Source: Methylobacterium sp. NMS14P (GTDB lineage Bacteria; Pseudomonadota; Alphaproteobacteria; Rhizobiales; Beijerinckiaceae). From it: a DNA stretch of 64,000 nt. The stretch is taken from assembly GCF_028583545.1 (NCBI RefSeq), contig NZ_CP087106.1:5129001-5193000 (forward strand), given 5' to 3'. The notes under the pieces are model-generated. The model did no database searches, had not been told where the DNA came from, and saw nothing but the letters and a program-made list of their open reading frames with translations. Made by a program: the position numbers and the translations under genes. Below are positions 32,018-40,947 of this stretch, piece after piece. Each line of letters begins with the position of its first letter. Positions within the stretch are counted from its first letter, which is position 1.

Positions 32018-32620
32018 ATGACCGCCACGAATGCTACCGCCACCGCCCCGACGACTGTCCCGCTGAACCGGACCGAGGCTGGCCTGCTGCAGGCCGCCGC
32101 AGCGGACGAGGGCCGACTGACGCCCCCCGCCGCGATGAAGCCTGCCACCCATGCGCGGCTACTCGGCCGTCTCCTGCGCGATGGCCTAGTGATCGCACCC
32201 GCCGAGGCGGGTGGCCCGCACCGCCTCACCCCCGCCGGATACCGGGCCGTCGGCCTCGCCCCGCCCAAGCCGCCGCGCGCTGCCAAGGTGGCTGCGGGTG
32301 CTCCTGCCGCCACACCGGCCGGTCCCGCCGGTACCGCGATCTCGAGCAAGAAGGCGCAGGTTCTGGCGCTGCTGAGGCGCGAGCAGGGGGCGACGCTCGC
32401 CGAGCTGACCGCGGCCACCGGCTGGCTGCCCCACACGACCCGCGCCGCGCTCTCGCGCATCCGCACCGGCGGCCAGGCACTGCTGAAGGCTGCCCGGCCA
32501 GACGACGCCATCGCCTACTGCATCCCCGCGCCAGTGATCCTGGCCGCCCCGCCCCGGGCGCGCAAGCCCCGGCGCACGCCGACGGCTGAGGCCGCTGTCG
32601 CGACTGCGGCGGCAGCCTGA
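32018..32620 (+). CDS. DUF3489-domain protein
   Basis: The 200-residue protein carries SSKKAQVLALLRREQGATLA followed by ELTAATGWLPHTTRAALSRI, a winged-helix-like DUF3489 segment (about 108-165) that looks DNA-binding. The N-terminal part resembles a second small helical unit (LNRTEAGLLQAAAADEGRLT); the rest is Ala/Pro linker. GGAG lies nine bases before ATG 32,018. Its TGA overlaps the next ATG by one base (TGATG). In alphaproteobacteria this domain is often found next to DUF2924 and a serine recombinase, as here; its function is unknown. Confidence 0.75.
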   Translation: MTATNATATAPTTVPLNRTEAGLLQAAAADEGRLTPPAAMKPATHARLLGRLLRDGLVIAPAEAGGPHRLTPAGYRAVGLAPPKPPRAAKVAAGAPAATPAGPAGTAISSKKAQVLALLRREQGATLAELTAATGWLPHTTRAALSRIRTGGQALLKAARPDDAIAYCIPAPVILAAPPRARKPRRTPTAEAAVATAAAA

Positions 32621-33222
32621 TGGGTGGGCAGCGCACGCCGGCCGCGGCGCAGACGGTGAGAGCGGGGGGCAGGGCGGAGGCCATCCCCGCTGCCGACCGG
32701 CTCGCCGCTGCGCTCGATGAACTCGCCGGCCTCGACGCCGCCGGCCTCGCCCGGCGCTGGCGGCGGCACTTCGGTTCCGCCGCCCCGCCCGGCCTCTCCC
32801 CCGCCCTGTGCGCTCGCATCCTCGCCCACCGCCTCCAGATCGGCGCGCTGGGCGACCTCGACCGCGACACCGCGCAGGTCCTCGGCCGTTTCATAGCTGG
32901 GCGGGGGGCGGGGGCTGAACGAGACAGGTCCGAGCCCGGCGCTGGGGCCAACTCGACCGCCATCGCGGTCCCAGTGCCGGATCGGCGCGGGCACACCCCT
33001 GGCGTGCAGCTCTCGCGCGAGTGGGGCGGGCGCATGCACACCGTCACCGTGCTCGAGGCCGGCTACGCCTGGGACGGGGCGACCTATCCCAGCCTGTCCC
33101 GTGTCGCCCACGCCATCACCGGCACCAAATGGAACGGCCCCCGCTTCTTCGGCCTGCGCGAGCGGGCCGAGAAGGCGATGGGGGGCGGGCGGGAGAGAGG
33201 TGAGCGGAGGGCCCCGGCGTGA
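32620..33222 (+). CDS. DUF2924-domain protein
   Basis: The 200-residue protein contains ALDELAGLDAAGLARRWRRH, then SPALCARILAHRLQIGALGD, and after a Gly/Ala linker REWGGRMHTVTVLEAGYAWD followed by SLSRVAHAITGTKWNGPRFF. These are the helical and C-terminal segments of DUF2924, which is regularly encoded just before a large serine recombinase. It is coupled at both ends: TGATG with the DUF3489 gene and GTGA with the recombinase. A role as recombination directionality factor or DNA-binding partner is possible but not shown. Confidence 0.78.
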   Translation: MGGQRTPAAAQTVRAGGRAEAIPAADRLAAALDELAGLDAAGLARRWRRHFGSAAPPGLSPALCARILAHRLQIGALGDLDRDTAQVLGRFIAGRGAGAERDRSEPGAGANSTAIAVPVPDRRGHTPGVQLSREWGGRMHTVTVLEAGYAWDGATYPSLSRVAHAITGTKWNGPRFFGLRERAEKAMGGGRERGERRAPA

Positions 33223-34844
33223 GCGTCAAACCGCGGCGGTCGGCGAATGCCGCACAGCATCCCCCCTCGGGCGCCCGCCCGACGCTGCGTTGCGCGATCT
33301 ACACGCGTGTCTCGACCGAGCAAGGGCTCGAGCAGGAGTTCAACTCGCTCGACAACCAGCGCGAGGCCGCCGAAGCCTACGTGAGGAGCCAGGCCCATGA
33401 GGGCTGGCGGCTCCTGCCCGAACGCTACGACGATGGCGGATACTCTGGCGGCACCCTCGAACGTCCCGCCCTCCAGCGCCTGCTCGACGCCGTGCGCGAG
33501 TGTCAGGTCGACGTCATCGTCGTGTACAAGGTCGACCGCCTTAGCCGCGCGCTGGCTGATTTCGCCAAGCTCGTCGAGCTGTTCGACGCGCACGGCACCT
33601 CGTTCGTGTCGGTGACCCAGGCGTTCAACACCACGACCAGCATGGGACGCCTCACCCTCAACGTCCTCCTCTCGTTCGCCCAGTTCGAGCGCGAGGTCAC
33701 CGGCGAGCGCATCCGCGACAAGATCGCCGCGTCTAAGCGCAAGGGCATCTGGATGGGTGGCGTCGTGCCGTTGGGCTACCGCGTTGAGGCCCGAGCGCTG
33801 CACGTCGTCGAGGAGCAGGCCGAGGTCGTGCGCGCGATCTTCGCCCGCTATCGCGCTCTCGGCACGGTCAGCGCGCTGCACACCGAACTGGAGGCCACCG
33901 GCATTCGCGTGCCCGAACGCCGCGATGGCAAGGGCAAGTCGGTCGGGGGCGGGACGTTCACCCGCGGGCACCTGTACAAGATTCTCGCCAATCCGATCTA
34001 CGTCGGCCGGCTCAGTCACCGAGGTCGCGTGCACGAGGGCCAGCACATAGGCCTCGTCGACCCGGCGATGTTCGACGCGGTGCAGGCGCAACTGTCGGCC
34101 AATCACCACACGCACACCGCCCGGCGGCGGGAGGGCGCGCATCTGCTCACCGGATGCATCCGGGACGAGCATGGCCAAGCGATGACCCCGAGCCACACGG
34201 CCAAGGGTGGGCGGCGCTACCGGTACTACGTCAGCCGGCCGGCGGTCCGGGGGCTGCCGGCCTGCGCGGTCCGGCGCATCGCCGCCCACGCGCTCGAGGC
34301 CAGCGTGGTCCAGGCGCTGCGCGCGACGCTTCTCTCGACTGGCGCGTCCACATCGCCATCCGCTCCGGTATTCGAGATCCTCAGCGACGCCGAGGTGATC
34401 GCGACCCACCTCGCGCGGGTGACGGTCCATCCTGACTCGCTGTTGATCGAGCTGGTCGATGGGGACGGGCGTGATCCGATCCGCATCCCTTGGTCGCCCA
34501 CGGGGCATCGTCGGCGCCGGGAAATCGTCGTGCCCCCGGGCGTGGAGCGCGATGGCTTGCGGCCGATGAAGGTCGAGGACCGCGCTCGCATCCTCACGGC
34601 CATCGCCCGCAGCCGCGCCTGGGTCGACGATCTCGTTGCGGCGCGTGCGGCGAGTACTGCGGCCATCGCACTGCACGAGGGCTGCAGCGAGCGCGCGGTG
34701 CGGATGATGTTGCCGGTCGCCCATCTTGCCCCGCGGATCGTTCGGGCCATCGTCGACGGTCGCCTGCCGCGTGGCATCGGCGTCCGGCATCTGGCCGGAT
34801 TGCCGGCATCCTGGGCGGAGCAGGAGCGCGCCCTGGGCTTGTGA
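33219..34844 (+). CDS. Large serine recombinase
   Basis: The 541-residue protein begins with a resolvase-type domain: CAIYTRVSTEQG with nucleophile S32, FNSLDNQREAAEAYV, DDGGYSGGTLERPALQRLLD, VYKVDRLSRAL, and FAQFEREVTGERIRDKIAAS. A recombinase domain (GYRVEARALHVVEEQAEVVR onwards) and a zinc-ribbon-like part (LLTGCIRDEHG) follow, but a clean cysteine quartet is not obvious. The GTG start overlaps the DUF2924 stop. It is apparently intact and, with tRNA-Ala 340 bp downstream, is the best candidate for mobilising this cassette. Confidence 0.9.
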   Translation: MSVKPRRSANAAQHPPSGARPTLRCAIYTRVSTEQGLEQEFNSLDNQREAAEAYVRSQAHEGWRLLPERYDDGGYSGGTLERPALQRLLDAVRECQVDVIVVYKVDRLSRALADFAKLVELFDAHGTSFVSVTQAFNTTTSMGRLTLNVLLSFAQFEREVTGERIRDKIAASKRKGIWMGGVVPLGYRVEARALHVVEEQAEVVRAIFARYRALGTVSALHTELEATGIRVPERRDGKGKSVGGGTFTRGHLYKILANPIYVGRLSHRGRVHEGQHIGLVDPAMFDAVQAQLSANHHTHTARRREGAHLLTGCIRDEHGQAMTPSHTAKGGRRYRYYVSRPAVRGLPACAVRRIAAHALEASVVQALRATLLSTGASTSPSAPVFEILSDAEVIATHLARVTVHPDSLLIELVDGDGRDPIRIPWSPTGHRRRREIVVPPGVERDGLRPMKVEDRARILTAIARSRAWVDDLVAARAASTAAIALHEGCSERAVRMMLPVAHLAPRIVRAIVDGRLPRGIGVRHLAGLPASWAEQERALGL

Positions 34845-35154
34845 GCGCATCGCCGCGCCACCGCATCGACGCGCGCCGGGTCCATCACCGGGCGATCCAA
34901 TCCCCTGCCGTCTGAGCCGAACTTCAGCGCTACCAACCTTGCGTCGTCGGCACCCGCTCGCGTTCGCATCGCCGTGCGCTCGCAGCGAACGACCTATGCA
35001 TCGATCATCGAATCAAGTGCGCGGAAACGGGTTTGGTAGCAGCGGAGACGGCGGCCTCGTTCAGGCACTTATCCGTGGCCTGACGGGGTGGAGGCTGATA
35101 ATTCGTCGTGGAGACGCGGCTAAACCTCGGACGCCGCGGCGTTTTTCGTCTCGA

Positions 35155-35184
<30 letters not shown>
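34845..35184. other. Boundary region between the recombinase cassette and tRNA-Ala
   Basis: No gene is recognised. The region holds a terminator candidate (35,113-35,146) and a nested inverted repeat (35,155-35,190) that abuts the tRNA 3' end. This is the place where an attachment site would be expected. Confidence 0.4.
35113..35146 (+). terminator. Intrinsic terminator candidate after the recombinase cassette
   Basis: CGCGGC (35,115-35,120) can pair with GCCGCG (35,133-35,138) across a 12-base loop, followed by GCGTTTTT. It lies 270 bp after the recombinase stop. The stem is short and an alternative 12-base palindrome overlaps it. Confidence 0.35.
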
Positions 35185-35260
<76 letters not shown>

Positions 35261-35383
35261 GTCGAGGCGCCGGCCTTGTAGGCGCGGGCGGCTCGGCCTG
35301 TCAATTCCCTGTTTCAACGTCGCCCGCCGCGCGCCGCTCCGGCGCTCGGGTGCGGGCGCCCCGAAGGATACGCGCGGACCCGC

Positions 35384-35686
35384 ATGAACGCCCTGATCTG
35401 GCTCTTCGACACGGTCGTCCAGCTTTTCATCTACGTCCTCATCGCAAGCGCGGTTCTCAGCTGGCTGGTGGCGTTCAACGTGGTGAACGTGCGCAACCCG
35501 ATCGTCGCGCAGATCGGCGAAGTGCTCTACCGGCTGACCGAGCCGGTGCTGCGGCCGATCCGCAACCTGCTGCCCAATCTCGGCGGCGTCGACATCTCGC
35601 CGATCATCCTGATCCTGCTGCTGCTGTTCATCAGCCGCCTGCTGCACGAGTACGCCGTGCCCGCCACCTACGTTTACGCGCAGTAG
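35384..35686 (+). CDS. yggT: YggT family membrane protein
   Basis: The 100-residue protein has two membrane helices (about 8-28 and 70-90) with the YggT pattern: IYVLIASAVLSWLVAFN, LYRLTEPVLRPIRNLLPNLG and DISPIILILLLLFI. The family is linked to osmotic or cation tolerance and cell-division loci in other bacteria; the role here is not defined. The mesaconyl-CoA hydratase gene begins 12 bp downstream, suggesting co-transcription. Confidence 0.92.
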   Translation: MNALIWLFDTVVQLFIYVLIASAVLSWLVAFNVVNVRNPIVAQIGEVLYRLTEPVLRPIRNLLPNLGGVDISPIILILLLLFISRLLHEYAVPATYVYAQ

Positions 35687-35698
35687 GACCGCCCGCCC

Positions 35699-36742
35699 GT
35701 GAAGACGAATCCCGGCCGCTTCTTCGAGGATTTCCGCCTCGGCGAGACCATCCGCCACGCCACCCCGCGCACCGTGACGGTGGGCGACGTGGCGCTGTAC
35801 ACGGGCCTCTACGGGCCGCGCTTCGCCGTGCAGTCGTCGGACGCCTTCGCCCGTGCCATCGGCTACCCGAAGAGCCCGCTCGACGACCTGCTCACCTTCC
35901 ACATGGTGTTCGGCAAGACCGTCCCGGACGTCTCCCTCAACGCGCTGGCCAATCTGGGCTACGCCGAGGGCGGGTTCCGGCGGCCGGTCTACCCGGGCGA
36001 GACGGTCTCCACGGTGTCGGAGGTGATCGGCCTCAAGGAGAGCTCGAACCGGCAGACCGGCGTGGTCTATGTCCGCTCGGTGGGCTCCGACGAGCGCGGC
36101 GAGACCGTGCTGAGCTACTGCCGCTGGGTGCTCGTGCGCAAGCGCGACCCCGAGGCGGCGATCGCCGAGGAGCACGTGCCGAGCCTCGCCAAGGTGGTCG
36201 ACCCGCAGGACCTCGCGGGCGCCCTGCCGAAGCTCTCGGCCGCCGCCTACGACACCGACCTCGCCGGCAGCCCGCACCGCTTCGCGGATTACGCGGTCGG
36301 TGAGAAGATCGACCACGTCGACGGCATGACCGTCGAGGAGGCCGAGCACCAGATCGCCACGCGCCTGTTCCAGAACACCGCCAAGGTGCATTTCGACGGG
36401 CTGGCCGCCAAGGACACCCGCTTCGGCCGGCGCCTGATCTACGGCGGCCACGTGATCTCGCTGGCGCGGGCGCTGAGCTTCAACGGGCTCGGCAACGCCT
36501 TCGCCCTCGCGGGCATCAATGCCGGCCGCCACGTGGCGCCGCTGTTCTCCGGCGACACGGTCTATGCCTGGAGCGAGGTGCTGGCGACCGCCGATGTCGG
36601 CCGCGACGACGTCGGCCTCCTGCGCCTGCGCACGGTCGCCACCAAGAACCAGCCCTGCGGCGCCTTCCCGGACCGCGCCGGCGACGGCTACGACCCGGCG
36701 GTGATCCTCGACCTCGACTACTGGGCGTTCGTGCCGAGATAG
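35699..36742 (+). CDS. mch: Mesaconyl-CoA (2-methylfumaryl-CoA) hydratase
   Basis: The 347-residue protein has two MaoC-like hot-dog halves. The first contains NPGRFFEDFRLGETIRHATP, TGLYGPRFAVQSSDAFARAI and GYAEGGFRRPVYPGETVSTV; the second KVHFDGLAAKDTRFGRRLIY, GGHVISLARALSFNGLGNAF and INAGRHVAPLFSGDTVYAWS, as in mesaconyl-CoA hydratase. The enzyme interconverts mesaconyl-CoA and beta-methylmalyl-CoA in the ethylmalonyl-CoA pathway, which Methylobacterium uses to regenerate glyoxylate during C1 and C2 growth. GTG start at 35,699. The symbol mch follows the ortholog group; in methylotrophs the same letters also name an unrelated cyclohydrolase. Confidence 0.88.
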   Translation: MKTNPGRFFEDFRLGETIRHATPRTVTVGDVALYTGLYGPRFAVQSSDAFARAIGYPKSPLDDLLTFHMVFGKTVPDVSLNALANLGYAEGGFRRPVYPGETVSTVSEVIGLKESSNRQTGVVYVRSVGSDERGETVLSYCRWVLVRKRDPEAAIAEEHVPSLAKVVDPQDLAGALPKLSAAAYDTDLAGSPHRFADYAVGEKIDHVDGMTVEEAEHQIATRLFQNTAKVHFDGLAAKDTRFGRRLIYGGHVISLARALSFNGLGNAFALAGINAGRHVAPLFSGDTVYAWSEVLATADVGRDDVGLLRLRTVATKNQPCGAFPDRAGDGYDPAVILDLDYWAFVPR

Positions 36743-36788
36743 GCGCCCGCACCCCGGCGCCGCCGCGAGGCGGTGCCGGCGGGGCGCC

Positions 36789-37421
36789 TCAGCGGATCCC
36801 GCCGCCGACCACGCCCGCCTCGACCGCCAGCGAGAGGCGGTCCGTGACCGCCCACTCGACGCCCACGCCGGCGACCGGCCGCACCGCGATATCCTGGCGC
36901 GTGAACGGCAGCGACCCCGGGGTCGGCCCGGCGCGCAGCGTCTGGTGCAGGGCCAGGGCGCCGGTCTTGGCGTAGACCAGCACGTCCGGCGCGACGAGGG
37001 TGCCGACCTTCACCTCCAGGGACCCGGCGAAGTCGTTGGAATAGGCGAGGCGCCCGTAGCCCGGCGTGAGGTTGCCGCCGAGGCCGGCCAGATAATCGAA
37101 CCCGCCGCTGATGCCGTAGAGGATCGGGCCCTCCTGCCACATCCGGCCGCCCTCGAACCCGATGGTCGGTCCCGAATAGCTGCCGAGATGCCGGGACGTG
37201 CTGACCGCGTAGCCGGTCGACAGGCGGGCGTAGGAGCCGGTCCAGCGGCCGTACGCGTCCTCGGGCATCTGCGGCCACGCGAAGGAGGGCAGCGGCGCGA
37301 AGCCGATGGACGGCCAGAACAGCGCCTGGGCGGCGGCGGGGCCGGCCGGGAGCCAGCAGGCCCCGAGCACGAGGCCGGCCGCGAGGCGGCGGAACGGACG
37401 GGAATCGGCGCGCCTGCTCAT
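36789..37421 (-). CDS. Outer-membrane beta-barrel protein (porin/Omp25-like)
   Basis: The 210-residue protein has a signal peptide (AAGLVLGACWLPAGPAAAQA) and alternating beta-strand sequence typical of the eight-stranded OMP family: TGYAVSTSRHLG, PTIGFEGGRMWQ, FDYLAGLGGNLTPGYGRLAY, and VRPVAGVGVEWAVTDRLSLA near the end. The usual terminal phenylalanine is replaced by arginine after GGGI, so barrel insertion may be atypical. It points away from the hydratase gene. Function unknown; a surface structural or porin-like role is assumed. Confidence 0.7.
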   Translation of the reverse strand: MSRRADSRPFRRLAAGLVLGACWLPAGPAAAQALFWPSIGFAPLPSFAWPQMPEDAYGRWTGSYARLSTGYAVSTSRHLGSYSGPTIGFEGGRMWQEGPILYGISGGFDYLAGLGGNLTPGYGRLAYSNDFAGSLEVKVGTLVAPDVLVYAKTGALALHQTLRAGPTPGSLPFTRQDIAVRPVAGVGVEWAVTDRLSLAVEAGVVGGGIR

Positions 37422-37557
37422 GCCGTCATCCTACCCGAAGGCGTCGGGTCGCGACAGGCTTGGCCGTGGCCGCCCGCGGGATCGTGCGCGCCCTGTCCGC
37501 CGGCCGCCGGCCGGATGGCCGCGGCGGCGGGTAAGCGATCGCCGCGGGGCCCGGCGC

Positions 37558-38106
37558 TCAGATTTTTCCGTCGAGACCCATCTGGTAGTACTTGTGGGTG
37601 ATCTTGTCCTGGTTCTCGAGGAGCCAGTCGATCGAGGGCTCGTTGGTCATGGCTTTGCGGATGGCCTCGGTCATGCCCTTGCGCTGGATGTCGAACAGGG
37701 CCTTGTGGTCGACGTGCTGGGCGTCGATGACGCCGGGGCTGAGCCAGACCGAGCAGATGATGCCGAGGTCGTTGGCCTTGTGCTTCGGGATGTAGCCGGC
37801 GCGCACGGCGTCGAGGACGCCGTTGGCGATGGCGAACTGGACGGTGCCCATCAGGATCGAGGTGTACTTGCTCTCGGTGACGCTGACCTTGGACACGCAC
37901 AGGGTGACCGGGCGGACCATGATGTCGGTGTTGAGCAGGGCGAAGACGCGGCTGTGGCCGACGACCTGATCGCCGGTCAGCGTGGCCAGGGCGGTGCCGA
38001 CCGGCCCGTCGAGCTCGCCGATGATGACCTCGGGCTCGGAGGCGGTGTTGGGCGGTCCGCCCGCGACCAGGGCCTCACCGGCCCGCAGGATGATGCGCTC
38101 GTTCAT
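37558..38106 (-). CDS. Formaldehyde-activating enzyme (Fae) homologue
   Basis: The 182-residue protein aligns with Fae: ILRAGEALVAGG near the N-terminus, PVGTALATL, GHSRVFALLNTDIMVRPVTL, KVSVTESKYTSILMGTVQFA, and KANDLGIICSVWLSP to AIRKAMTNEP. Fae joins formaldehyde to tetrahydromethanopterin. By my recollection of the alignment, the active-site histidine of Fae (about position 17) lies where this protein has SEPEVIIG, so it may lack canonical activity, like the Fae2/Fae3-type paralogues in Methylobacterium. ATG 38,106 has GAGGGA six bases before it. The gene stands alone. Confidence 0.85.
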   Translation of the reverse strand: MNERIILRAGEALVAGGPPNTASEPEVIIGELDGPVGTALATLTGDQVVGHSRVFALLNTDIMVRPVTLCVSKVSVTESKYTSILMGTVQFAIANGVLDAVRAGYIPKHKANDLGIICSVWLSPGVIDAQHVDHKALFDIQRKGMTEAIRKAMTNEPSIDWLLENQDKITHKYYQMGLDGKI

Positions 38107-38253
38107 GCTGTCCCTCGTCAAGGTCGGGCGATCCGGCTCTGCCCGACGGCGCGGCTCCTATCACCGGCCCGCCGCGCCTGTCGACGCGGGCGCGGCTCGA
38201 GGCTGCCCTGAGACGCAGGGGGAGGGCGGCGGCCGTCGCCGCCACCCGCCCGG

Positions 38254-38817
38254 TCAGTCGCGCACGACGACCTTGGTGCCGACGCGGACCCGGTCGTAGA
38301 GGTCGACCACGTCCTTGTTGGTCATGCGGATGCAGCCGGACGAGACCGCCGCGCCCATCGTCTCGGGCTCGTTCGAGCCGTGGATGCGGTAGAGCGAGGA
38401 GCCGAGATAGAGGGCGCGGGCGCCCAGCGGGTTGTCCTGGCCGCCGGCCATGTAGCGCGGCAGGTCGGGGCGGCGGGCCAGCATCTGCTGCGGCGGGCGC
38501 CAGTCCGGCCATTCCTTCTTCATGGTGACGGTCTTGGTACCGGACCACGAGAAGCCCTGCCGCCCGACGCCCACGCCGTAGCGGACCGCCGCGCCGCCGC
38601 CGAGCACGTAGTAGAGCCGGCGCTGGCGGGTCGAGACCACGATGGTGCCGGGCTTCTCCTTGCCGGTCCACGCCACCGTCTCGCGCGGGATCGCCTGGCT
38701 GCGGAAGATGTTCAGGAAGTCCGCGATCGGCCCCCTGTCCAGCGGGTTGGCGGCCGCCGCCGGGGCGCTCCCGAGCAGCAGGCCCGCGAGCCCGAGTAGC
38801 GCGATCCGTCTCGACAT
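38254..38817 (-). CDS. L,D-transpeptidase (YkuD domain)
   Basis: The 187-residue exported protein has a signal peptide (LLGLAGLLLGSAPAAAA) and a YkuD catalytic domain: TIVVSTRQRRLYYVLGGG, PRYMAGGQDNPLGARALYLG, and the active site IHGSNEPETMGAAVSSGCIR with H146 and nucleophile C162. It is expected to form 3-3 peptidoglycan cross-links or attach proteins to the wall in the periplasm. ATG 38,817 is preceded by GGAGGACGGAAGACC; the open frame extends far upstream but that part is a shadow. Confidence 0.92.
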   Translation of the reverse strand: MSRRIALLGLAGLLLGSAPAAAANPLDRGPIADFLNIFRSQAIPRETVAWTGKEKPGTIVVSTRQRRLYYVLGGGAAVRYGVGVGRQGFSWSGTKTVTMKKEWPDWRPPQQMLARRPDLPRYMAGGQDNPLGARALYLGSSLYRIHGSNEPETMGAAVSSGCIRMTNKDVVDLYDRVRVGTKVVVRD

Positions 38818-39078
38818 GGTCTTCCGTCCTCCGTTCGTCGCGGCGCGGGTTCTCGCGGACCTTCGCGGACCTTGGCAGACCTCGGTCGCTCCCGGATCGG
38901 GCCGGCGCGAAACCCCTGCGCGCATCGGGCGAGCCGGCCCGGACTTCACGGCAAGGTTGAGGCCAGGCCGCCGGCTTGGACACTTCCGGGCGTAGATGTG
39001 TGCTGCGCGCAACACTGGGCGGGTGGCGCGACGCTGTGGGTGATTGCGCGCGGCGACAGCTATGCTTATCTCGGATCC

Positions 39079-39492
39079 GTGATCCGATCCGCCGCCCTTC
39101 TGGCCCGCCGCGTCGCGGGCCTGCCGGACCGCCTCGCCCGGGGCCTCGCCGCGCTGGTGCTGCTCGTCCTCGCGACGGCCGCGCTGGCGGCCGTGCCCGC
39201 GCGGGCCGAGACCGCGCGGGCGGCGGGCCCGGCCTGCGCCGTCGCGAGCCCGCGCCTGACAATCCTGTCCGGCGCGCCCGATGCGCAGCCCGAGACCAAG
39301 CGGTCGGTGTTCGGCCGCACCGATCTCTGCGCCGCCGACAGCGAGATCCTCACCGAACTCGGGCTGCCGCGTCCGCCGGTCGACGCGCCGCGCCCCCGCC
39401 ACACGGTCTCCGCGTCGTTCGATTACAGGTCCGACAGCGTGCCGGCCTCCGCGCCGGACGGTTCGCCGCACCGGCCTCCACGTCGGGCCTGA
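39079..39492 (+). CDS. Hypothetical small secreted protein
   Basis: From GTG 39,079 the 137-residue frame has a hydrophobic signal-like stretch (LAALVLLVLATAALAAVPARA) and a mature part with two cysteines (PACAVASPRLTIL, GRTDLCAADSEILTEL). No family is recognised and no strong ribosome-binding site precedes it; the start is uncertain. The last 30 residues are Pro/Arg/Ser-rich. It lies alone between the L,D-transpeptidase (divergent) and the efflux adaptor. Confidence 0.45.
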   Translation: MIRSAALLARRVAGLPDRLARGLAALVLLVLATAALAAVPARAETARAAGPACAVASPRLTILSGAPDAQPETKRSVFGRTDLCAADSEILTELGLPRPPVDAPRPRHTVSASFDYRSDSVPASAPDGSPHRPPRRA

Positions 39493-39648
39493 CGCGCGCG
39501 CCGGTCTCGCGGCCGGCACGAAGGCGCGCCTGTTTCGATCTTCGTCCGACCGGCTTCGTGACCGGTCCCGGGATCTGACTCGACGATGCGCGGGCCCATG
39601 CTCCGCGCCAGCCTCAGCAGACGCATGCTTTCAGGAGCGTCGGTAATC

Positions 39649-40929
39649 GTGACCCGCACTTTGTCCACCAGAACCCTGTCGTCCGCCCGCGCCTCGACCC
39701 GCGCGACTGCCCTCCTGCCCGCGGCCCTGCTCCTGCTGGGCGTCGCCGCCTGCAACCCGAAGCAGGTCGCCGCCCCGACCCCGCCGGTGCCGGAAGTCGG
39801 GTTCGTCAAGGTGGAGCCCCAGGCGATCCCGTACCTGCGCGACCTGCCGGGCCGCGTCGCGCCGATGCGCATTGCCGAGGTCCGCGCCCGGGTGTCCGGC
39901 CTCGTGGTCAAGCGGCTGTTCGAGCAGGGCAGCATGGTCAAGGAAGGGGACATCCTCTACAAGATCGACCCGGCGCCCTACGAGGTCGAACTCGCCAGCG
40001 CCGAGGCGGCCCTCGCCCGCCAGGAGGCAGCCCTGGTGCTCGCCCGCCAGCAGGCCGACCGGCTGGAGCAGCTGCTCTCCCGCGCCACGGCCAGCCAGGC
40101 GCAGTTCGACGCGGCCTTCGCGGCCAAGAAGCAGGCGGAGGCCGAGGTCGCCGGCGCCAAGGCGAGCCGCCAGAAGGCGCAGCTCAACCTCGATTGGACC
40201 GACGTGCGCGCGCCGATCACCGGCCGCATCGGTCGGGCGCTGCTCACCGAGGGCACGCTGATCGAGCCGGGCGCCATGGGAGCGCTCGCCACGATCCAGC
40301 AGCTCGACCCGATCTACGTCGACATCACCCAGTCGGTCGGCGAACTGAACCGCCTGCGCCGGGATCTCGCCAGCGGCGAGCTGGCGCGGCTGGAGGACAA
40401 CACCGCCAACGTCCACCTGATCATGGACGACAATTCGCTCTACCCGCTGGCCGGCCGGCTGCTGTTCTCGGACGTCACCGCCGACCCGAGCACCGGGCAG
40501 GTGACCCTGCGTGTGCAGTTCCCCAACCCGCACGACGAACTCTTCCCGGGCATGTACGTCCGGGCGCGGATCAAGCAGGGCATCGATTCCGACGCGATCG
40601 CGGTGCCGCAGCAGGCGATCCAGCGCACCGACGACGGCCGCGCCGAGGTCTGGGTGGTGCGCGGCGACGAGACCGTCATGCGCCAGCCCGTCGAGGTCGG
40701 GCCGGTGGTCGGGCAGAACTGGCTGATCCGCTCGGGGCTGAAGGCCGGCGAGCGCGTCGTGATCGACGGGTTCCAGAAGATCACCGTCGGCGCCAAGGTG
40801 AAGCCCCTCGACCAGACCCCGGTGCACGGCGAGACCGGCCCGAAGCACGACACCGACGAGGCGCCCGACGCGCCCGGCGACAAGGCGGAGGTCGCGCCGC
40901 GGGCCGCCGCCGTCCAGCAGCGCCACTGA
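39649..40929 (+). CDS. RND efflux periplasmic adaptor (AcrA/MexA-type lipoprotein)
   Basis: The protein has a lipoprotein signal (ALLLLGVAAC, lipid on the cysteine), a barrel-sandwich domain (GRVAPMRIAEVRARVSGLV, FEQGSMVKEGDILYKIDPAP), a coiled-coil hairpin (about 90-150), the lipoyl return WTDVRAPITGRIGRALLTEG, and beta-barrel and membrane-proximal domains. It bridges the inner-membrane pump to an outer-membrane channel. GTG 39,649 has AGGAG 11 bases before it; earlier in-frame ATGs (39,586, 39,625) are possible. The pump gene follows by 18 bp; no TolC-type gene is adjacent. Confidence 0.9.
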   Translation: MTRTLSTRTLSSARASTRATALLPAALLLLGVAACNPKQVAAPTPPVPEVGFVKVEPQAIPYLRDLPGRVAPMRIAEVRARVSGLVVKRLFEQGSMVKEGDILYKIDPAPYEVELASAEAALARQEAALVLARQQADRLEQLLSRATASQAQFDAAFAAKKQAEAEVAGAKASRQKAQLNLDWTDVRAPITGRIGRALLTEGTLIEPGAMGALATIQQLDPIYVDITQSVGELNRLRRDLASGELARLEDNTANVHLIMDDNSLYPLAGRLLFSDVTADPSTGQVTLRVQFPNPHDELFPGMYVRARIKQGIDSDAIAVPQQAIQRTDDGRAEVWVVRGDETVMRQPVEVGPVVGQNWLIRSGLKAGERVVIDGFQKITVGAKVKPLDQTPVHGETGPKHDTDEAPDAPGDKAEVAPRAAAVQQRH

Positions 40930-40947
40930 GCCGGGGAGAGCCCGATC

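Noticed and set aside
38818..39519. N-terminal extension of the L,D-transpeptidase frame
   Set aside because: A clear signal peptide and GGAGGACGGAAG site place the start at 38,817; the extension is low-complexity shadow.
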